NCBI RefSeq assembly: GCF_032854445.1
Contig: NC_088307.1
Span: forward strand, 21,590,017-21,654,016
Direction: 5' to 3'
DNA: 64,000 bases
From: Liolophura sinensis
Taxonomy: Eukaryota; Mollusca; Polyplacophora; Chitonida; Chitonidae
The translations under genes were made by a program, and so were the position numbers. The notes under the pieces were generated by a model. That model was not told the origin of the DNA. It was given only the letters and a program-made list of their open reading frames with translations, and ran no database searches. Within the stretch, counting starts at the first letter, position 1, and each line of letters opens with the position of its first letter. Shown piece by piece: positions 56,901-64,000 of this stretch.

Positions 56901-59900
56901 CGTTAAACCCCAAGGAATCCCTCACCCTATTTACCTTCAGTCCTGGACTCATTATTGAATCTTGTTAGGGCAATAGGTTTAATCCCATTCTCTTCTCTTG
57001 TTAATTTAGGAGCTGCTAAGAGTGAAAGTTCAGTTAGCTCCTTGCCCCAAAAACGTTCCCTTAGAAAGCGCAGTACAGCGGAAATATTGATTGGATCACC
57101 AATGGAGTAGGGACATGGGATTTGCTTTCTTGACCTCCTGCTAAGATCTCGCGGTGACGAGTGAGATAATTTATCCCCCCCCCCCCCACTCTATGTTTCT
57201 TAAACACTGCTTAACCCACGAGAGGTGCAATTAACACGTCAAAGATTTAGCATCGGAAGACAAGCGAAGTCAGATACTGTTCACCTCTGGCCCATTTCGA
57301 TTGCATCCAGCCCAGAAGTACGGATTTTGCCTCAACTGGCGGAACTGTAGGTCTTGATTTCCTAAAAATTCTTTGAAGACAAGGAATGTCAGGTACTGTT
57401 CACCCCTATTTGACTACGTTAAATCCAGCAGAACGGTTTTCTTTTTATCAGAACCAATTTCGCGTTGTGATTTCCTATAGTCATCAGGGAAAGTTATACG
57501 GTGCATTTCCGGGAAATCACAACATTTGTAGTTTCATTTGGTTACGCTAAGGCGTTGTGGTCGTTTTTCGCTTAAGCTGAAGCATTTTTGCGTAATGATT
57601 TCCTATTATGGAAAATAGTGTCATTCTGGCGAATGACAATTTTTAAATTTTTAATATGTAATATTATTATATCCAAAGCAATTTCCCAATGTGACACACA
57701 AGCAGCTGTATGGTGGGCTGTATGAACACCTTTGTCATCGGATTGTTTACATAGATTTTTGACCGTAAGCTGAGGATTCGCCTTTGATGTGTGGAACGAT
57801 GTTTATAATCCGCGCCATAATACAATACAATAATGTCCAAGGCCAGGCATACCACAACTGAAGTTTTTGAAATGATCTGTTTTCTGAAACGACGTTTTGT
57901 CTCGCAATCAGGGAATGAATATGCTTTCATCAAATGAATCATAGTATGGGTCAGTAAATTGCGTGTTCCGACACAGATCAGTAGAAGCAACCATCTCTAA
58001 ACTGTCACACATAAATTAAAAGTTAAACGAGATCTGGGAGTTTTTGTTTCAAGGGTCAAAGACATGAGCTTTGCCAAGATATCTCAACATGATGCCGACA
58101 GTTCTGTCTTTGCTTTGTATTTGCCCTACTTGGTCCATATATGTTAGGTGCTAGAGAGGGATATAACGCCAACTTGTAAGAAGTTATTATCGAACTATAT
58201 TGGCTTTTTTTCGTATTTAATTAAAGAAACTCATATGTTCAGTTCGAAATCAGTAAACGTTTGTTATATACTTACTTGACATACCAGAATTTCGCCACAA
58301 GAATATTGCCTCGAGATTTTTTTATTAAACTGGGTAAGTTCAGAGATGCGGGTTAGCACACTTTTTTGCGGACAGTAATTCCCGCTGGTTAATAAAAGTT
58401 AATGAATCGCATCAAACCCATCAACTATCCTGGCTGTTTCAATATTGACGTCTTAAGATTCTAAGAATGTGTTAATACAGGTCGGATAACGACATATGTG
58501 TCCCTCAGACATTGTACAGAGGCCATACAAGTACTCGTGGAATATTAATCGATGAATTCAGCTTAGATCAGTTTAGTTGTTTTTCCTAATTTCAAACACC
58601 GGAATAAACTCATCATTTCCACAAACTCTGTTTTCAAGTTCGACTTAGCGTAAAAACCACCGTAATTCAAAGAATTATACTGTCGTATCCTCAAACTAAT
58701 GTAAAACTATTGGTCATGACATACAGTAAAATGTAACAATGTACTTTAGAATTACAACTGTACACCGATGCTTTTAAAGACAGATAATCTAAGTATGATA
58801 CACGTGAGGGGAAAAAGAATGCCAGAAATATATGACAAAATCATTTGCCTTACCAGGGATCTGTCAGTTTCGTTACTACGATGGTCTACCTCACGGGATT
58901 GAAGTTCACATTTGATTTTTTAACGTTTGAGACATCGTGCGCAAGCCAGTTGTGAGTTCGTTATCTAAGAGATCAGACAGTATCGGTGTAGCATGAGGGC
59001 TTTGAAATAATAACCTATTGTTAGCGCCGATGCTTTGATCTTCTCAAGACATTAAGACAAAGCCCTTTTTGTTCAAACTGATAAAACAGATAAAAGTGCC
59101 TTTCTGATACATACTTTACATACTTTGCCAGGCTTATGTCCCTGGAAGAGTGTTTTCCGCCAGCATCTCTCTGGCTACAGACTGCAAGAGGAGCCAACCA
59201 ACTAAGACCGGATACCACGTCAAATTCCCAATATCAGACCATATTCCCAGGGTTGTCGTTATGACAGATGATCTGAAATCGCCTGACGGATCCTAGACGC
59301 GGCTGTTCTCTTGCTGAGTAGCCATCGGTGTTGCTATTGTGCTTAACATAATAGGCACAAGACAGATCGTCGTATATAGCTGGCTTGTTTGACACCACTG
59401 AGCTACCACTGGGTCAGGTGACCGACGGTACTCGGGGAGAACCCTTAGGCATCCTGATAATACGCCGGCGTCAGTGCTCGGATGCTCTGATTGATTAACT
59501 AACTGTAAGACCCGTGATTCCTTGGGATGTCTATCTGGGAGAAGACAGGACTGATTTGTCCGTTCATTAATTAACTGGTTTATGATACTTTGTAGTTCCA
59601 ATACATGATGTTGGTGAATGATGAAAGTCATTAATTCAATCCACCAAGTCTTTACACAGTCCGATTCACACAGCCCATGTTACACCGGTTTAAACGTGAA
59701 TGTATCTTTGGATCAGATTGACGGTATTACAACGTAATGTGGATTTTTAAACTGATTTATTTACCTGGCTTTGTCCTGTGACAAATACTTCCGTAGTTCC
59801 AAAAAAAACATTTTCTGCATCTGTTACGATTAAAGAGAGATCTGAAGGCATCCGTTGTTTGAAGATGTTTCGGAGAGTACCGATAGATCATACCGACAGC

Positions 59901-62509
59901 AGAGTTTTTCAATCATGATATTGGCGACTAAAAGAAAGACAAAACACTCTCGATGCTAACAGAAAACAATAGATGTGTTCAGGGAACACTTCTAGCTTAT
60001 GCCGGTCACTTTTAAGTTGTGTAAAAGTACACCATTTCCTTCTGTTACACTAGTGTTGTGAACTATTTCCATGCTTTACGAGCACAACAGTACAGAAACA
60101 ACGATTAGCAGATCTGCTAGCTTTAAAATGTAGATTTATTGTTCACTGTCATTCTTAAACCAACGGTGGAGTATGCATATACGTTTCGGGGAATTTAGCG
60201 GTCAGTCTCGCTGTGGGTGTTGCCATTTTCATCTTGGACTTTGCTGTGACGGTCTGCCATGCGGAGATTACAGCTGACTCCTATCCTGTACCAGAATTGC
60301 TCAATGGACAGTAGTGGAGAAGCCAGAGTTTACCCTCACGCCTTGTTTGGCCCAGTGCCGATATTAGTCTCCTTCCTTCTGGTATAAGTTGCGATGGAAG
60401 CGCGAGATTAAAAACTCTACAGACTGCGTGTCTGTCGGGTGTTATTGAATATAAACATTGTCTATTATAGTGCACGGCTATCGCCTTTCCAATCTAAATG
60501 GCAAACCGTCTCTCTTTCCACTGATGGAAACTCGTCGTGCTATATTGACCTAGGTTACGCAGGATGATTGCCTAGTTCTTACTAATGCACGTGTGGTGTA
60601 GAGAAAGGTCGAGTAACAGTACATTCCTGAATAAAAAAGTACGAGTCTTGAAGCGCCGAGGACTTTGTTATCCAGGAATGTACAGTTATGAGTTCTTTCT
60701 TCGTCAACTTAACGATTGCATCAATATTACATGTTAAACGATTCCTGTGTTTAGCGGTGGGAGGGAGTGAGGATACAAAGTCCGCAGATAGTACGTGGGC
60801 TGTGTTTTAGCTCTGATTCTGTATGTATGGCGACATGACCAGTATATTGCTTGAATCGACAATTCAGATGAAGGTGGTTAAAGTTTTCCTTGACCGTTGG
60901 GTCTATAGCAGGGATCTGGTCGCTCATGTGCCTGTCAAGTGGCGTGCATCATCCCTTTTCAGGGCTTGGAAAACGACATTCATAACTTCTGTCTCTGTCA
61001 AAGCTCTTATCATGTCCGATTCGGAGAACAATGGTATCTTCATAACCCAATCCTACTTAAACGTGCTTGTACTAACATAACAACAAGCGATTCTTTTTCA
61101 CGAATTGCGCGGTGTCATTTCAAACAAATAATACAAAAAAAAAATAACGTTACATCGCAGTTAGGGTCAATGCATGCTCTTTCATGGTGGCTGAGCCGCA
61201 TTATTTGCATAGTGGAATATAATACGTAGCATGGTTGACCTTTCGTGGTAACGTTATATGATGTTTTAGTGTAACACCGTTAGAGACTTTAGCCACTGGG
61301 AGGCCAGTCCGTTGTACTCTATGTAGATTACTACTGGGTGTGTAAGTTTACGGACAGTGATTCGGCCTATGATTAGTTATGCGGGAAAGTAAACCTGAAC
61401 TGACTAGTATTCAGAACGCCACAAATCAGACCCACCATTTCACCTTGCTGTTCATATTTGTGCCTAAGACAATTGATGACGCTACTCTTCCTTTTCTCAC
61501 GCTGGCAACATTTGGTATATTTGAAATGAAGGCCAAGAAAGAAACTTTTAAAAAATGAATGTCAAATTGATTAGAAACGAATGTACCCTTCATATATTAA
61601 CGTTCTTATAATCGGTTAGACAAAGGATTGACATCGCAACAAACGTTTAACTTCCTCCAAAAGAAGGTTTCATGGCCTTTCCGGATGGCTCACTGGGATA
61701 TTGGAATGTTTTAAAGTCTTGTGTTCGTGGGTGTTCTACCGTCAATCAGTCGTCACCCATCACCTCTCAAACCACAAACTCGCAAGCGTTGATTCTTGAA
61801 AAATAATCGACTGCGCAGACAATAGCGTGACGTAACAGTAGTGGAGTGCCTTTCCAGGTTAAATATGAGACACTGATTGGTTATACGAAGAAAGATTTAC
61901 ACGTATTGTCTCATCTGCCAGACGAATATAAGAATATACCGCTGCTGTACTTTCCTAAGAAATTACGGTTTTCTGAATAGAGTATCGTCACAACAAACGT
62001 TTAATATGGGAGAGAGAAGGTTATATCATTACGGAATGTTAGTGAGTGAGTGACTGGGGTTTAACGTCGTGCTCAACAATTGTTCAGTCACATGACGACG
62101 AAGGAATCCTTAGTGTGTATGTAATGTGCCTCATTGTTGCAGGACGGATTTCCAGTGAAATTAGCTCTGACAATGGCTTTTCCTTGACTTGCGTATTCCA
62201 CGAAACACGAAACTAAATGAATGCTTTACCATTTAACGCCTCAATGTGTTTGTCAAACACGCCTCAAACATACCTTTTTGAATTATAACTGATAATTGTA
62301 CCGTGAAAGATCTAAGGCGTTATCCTCTGTAAATATGTATCTATTTCCGCATAACCCGCCTGACGGAAATACCTTAATACTCTTTCCTGCTTCATACTTT
62401 CTTGCTCCATAGCATGATGTTTTGCATGATAAAAATGTGACGGGAGCAGCTTCCCAGTGCTTATACTATCAGTAGCTGGTGGTAATTTCCCTTTTTCTCA
62501 GTTGTTAGA

Positions 62510-62791
62510 TTTTTTTTTTTTTTTTTTTTTTTTTGATTGATGTTTTACGCCGTACTCAAAAATATTTCACTTATACGACGGCGGTCAGCATTATGGTGGG
62601 TAGAAACCGGCACAGCCCGGGGGAAACCCACGACCATCCGCAGGTTGCTGTCAGACCTTCCCACGTACGGCCGGAGAGGAAGGCAGCATGAGCTGGTCTT
62701 GAACTCACAGCGACCGCATTGGTGAGAGGCTTCTGGGTCATTACGCTGCGCTAGCGCGCTAACCGACTGAGCCACGGAGGCCCCCCCCCCC
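62510..62791 (-). mobile_element. Young full-length tRNA-SINE in array copy B
   Basis: Reverse, complete copy: 25 T (A25 tail) at 62510-62534, body, then tRNA head complement (gcgctagcgcgctaaccgac, tgagccacggaggc) and a C run. Perfect 11-bp target duplication cagttgttaga at 62499-62509 and 62792-62802. Copy A has the uninterrupted site at about 52237. The pure A tail and intact head suggest recent insertion. Confidence 0.95.
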
Positions 62792-63834
62792 CAGTTGTTA
62801 GAGCACTGGACTTCGGTTGCTGAGCACGAATTCAAGTTCTGGTATAGCCAACGTAGTTAAAACCCTTTAACATTTACAAAAGTATGGACCGTTTCAAATT
62901 TTTAAACAATGAACTGTGGAATAAGTATCGGATATGAAGTATCGGTTATTACATGTACACGCGCATGTCTTGACTACTTCTACTTCCGGGTAAGAATTTT
63001 CCTTTGTAATTATATTTGTATATATAATTTTATTAATAAAACTGATCTTTCAGAACTTTACTTTGGATTTTGTCTCACCGGTTGGGGCGATGAACTGCTG
63101 TTGTATCTATGCGTCGAAACAGACATCTATACATCAACCATCAACCAATGGTCAATTCTTCTCTTATTATAATGTACATTTAATAGTGACCACAACGGGT
63201 AATAATAACGAGTGCCTCAATCGCAAATATCAACAATATTGCTACAAAAACAACGCAGTTTCTTGATAATGCATTTAAGCGTGTCTGTGGATCCTGTGGA
63301 TACTTGTGTTTTGTAACCTCTTTTGAAGGCTAGTGATTGTCACGCAGAGCATTCTGCACGCTCGAAGCCTTTCTTGGTTTGTAAGCTTTGTTTTAATGAA
63401 AGTGGTCTTGTTCCACTTCCGTTTGACAAAATACCGGATTCAGATGTCAAGGCAGATTGAGCTGGGATTTTAGACGTCCCATAGAGACAGGTCAAGGTTA
63501 ACAAATCAATGTTCTCCCGCTAAACTTGCTCACTTAAATTATCCATTGTCCGTGGTTACACGGTGCTGATTGTCACAGGTGAGTGTAGAAATGTCACGTT
63601 TGCTTAATAAGGGCTTCTTGATCGCCCCTGAAAAGTCCCATAGAGATATCATCCTAAGTGGACCGTATTTATGGCAGCGTGAAATTAACACTTTGTATTT
63701 TTGATATAAAGGCAAGCGGAGGCTGGATATTTGATAATAGAGGTCAAGTTCCGTGAATGCCCGCGAGTTTTTTGACACTTGCCCAATATTGCTGCAGCCA
63801 CAGCTAACCAATTGTAACGCCAAATGGCCATGAA

Positions 63835-63979
63835 GGGGCCAAATTGTAATTTAATCGAAAATTATCGATAAATGATTGATCGATATCGATAAATGAATTA
63901 GCGATAATGACAAAAATTATTTACAACGCTAATTTATTCACCCATATCCATAATTTTCGATTCAATGTTAATTTGGCCC
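63835..63979. mobile_element. Small inverted-repeat (MITE-like) element, copy B
   Basis: Twin of 53309-53458 with the same arms; the central part has diverged (gataatgacaaaaattattt). Confidence 0.75.
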
Positions 63980-64000
63980 TGCATTATAATTAGCTTTGTA

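Larger units (their letters stand above)
53941..64000 (+). repeat. Array copy B: tandem unit running off the window
   Basis: Direct copy of A, beginning at the paired motif atgtaatgaaatcc (A: atgtagtgaaatcc at 43640). Homology continues to the last bases of the window, so its true end is not seen. Carries a private full-length SINE (62510-62791). Confidence 0.92.

Noticed and set aside
43636-64000. Array unit as an LTR retrotransposon
   Set aside because: Direct repeats exist at both ends, but no protease, reverse transcriptase, RNase H or integrase remnant, and no TG..CA termini or primer-binding site could be read.
1-64000. CRISPR arrays, operons, prokaryotic promoters or ribosome binding sites
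   Set aside because: The window is animal genomic DNA with spliced genes and SINEs; the tandem repeats seen lack spacer structure.

Overview
This is eukaryotic DNA, AT-rich and gene-poor, and almost certainly from a mollusc or close lophotrochozoan, with a bivalve the best guess. The evidence is (i) about 17 copies of a tRNA-headed SINE whose body (cgccgtactcaagaatattt / ccagcattatggtgggagg on the reverse strand) I recognise as a molluscan type; (ii) secreted six-cysteine C-type lectin genes split by phase-1 introns; and (iii) a CUB / C-type lectin / LDLa / LRR receptor. No database was searched, so the host call rests on recognition.

Layout. 1-3774: plus-strand remains of a multidomain receptor (CUB domains, an unassigned region, two C-type-lectin-like domains (CTLDs) separated by a heptapeptide repeat, four LDLa modules, LRR start). 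It is broken by an in-frame stop and at least three frameshifts, and a SINE sits at its 3' end. 3775-8500: SINEs and other dispersed repeats. 8500-8930: GC-rich tandem repeats with CRE-like TGACGTCA sites. 8930-17742: a decayed DNA transposon with inverted terminal arms of about 1.3 kb. It encodes a THAP plus HTH/DDE transposase (plus strand) and a convergent SWIM-YqaJ nuclease (minus strand), the combination expected of the ISL2EU (IS4EU) superfamily. A piece of a retroelement is inserted in its right arm. 17743-20700: degenerate tandem repeats, SINEs and a lone CTLD-like fragment.

20713-34391 holds the best intact genes: two divergently transcribed, head-to-head paralogous C-type lectin genes. 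For each I could assemble three exons (signal peptide; CTLD first part, exactly 279 bp in both; CTLD second part) with GT-AG borders and matching phase-1 joins. The predicted secreted proteins have 167 and 170 residues. Both lack the canonical EPN/QPD and WND sugar-binding motifs. A shared upstream region of 1.44 kb, partly built from dispersed repeats, separates the two start codons.

34400-38150 is intergenic with repeats. From about 38150 to the window end the sequence is a large direct tandem array: a diverged partial copy (about 38150-42990), a copy of about 9.8 kb (43636-53475) and a closely similar copy (53941 to the end, still running). tRNA-derived repeats lie at the copy junctions. 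One copy carries a patch that matches the diverged copy, suggesting gene conversion, and another carries a SINE absent from its sister. No convincing protein-coding gene was found in the array.

How the parts fit: the lectin pair would act as secreted recognition proteins and the receptor remnant is unrelated in function. The rest is mobile-element and duplication history.
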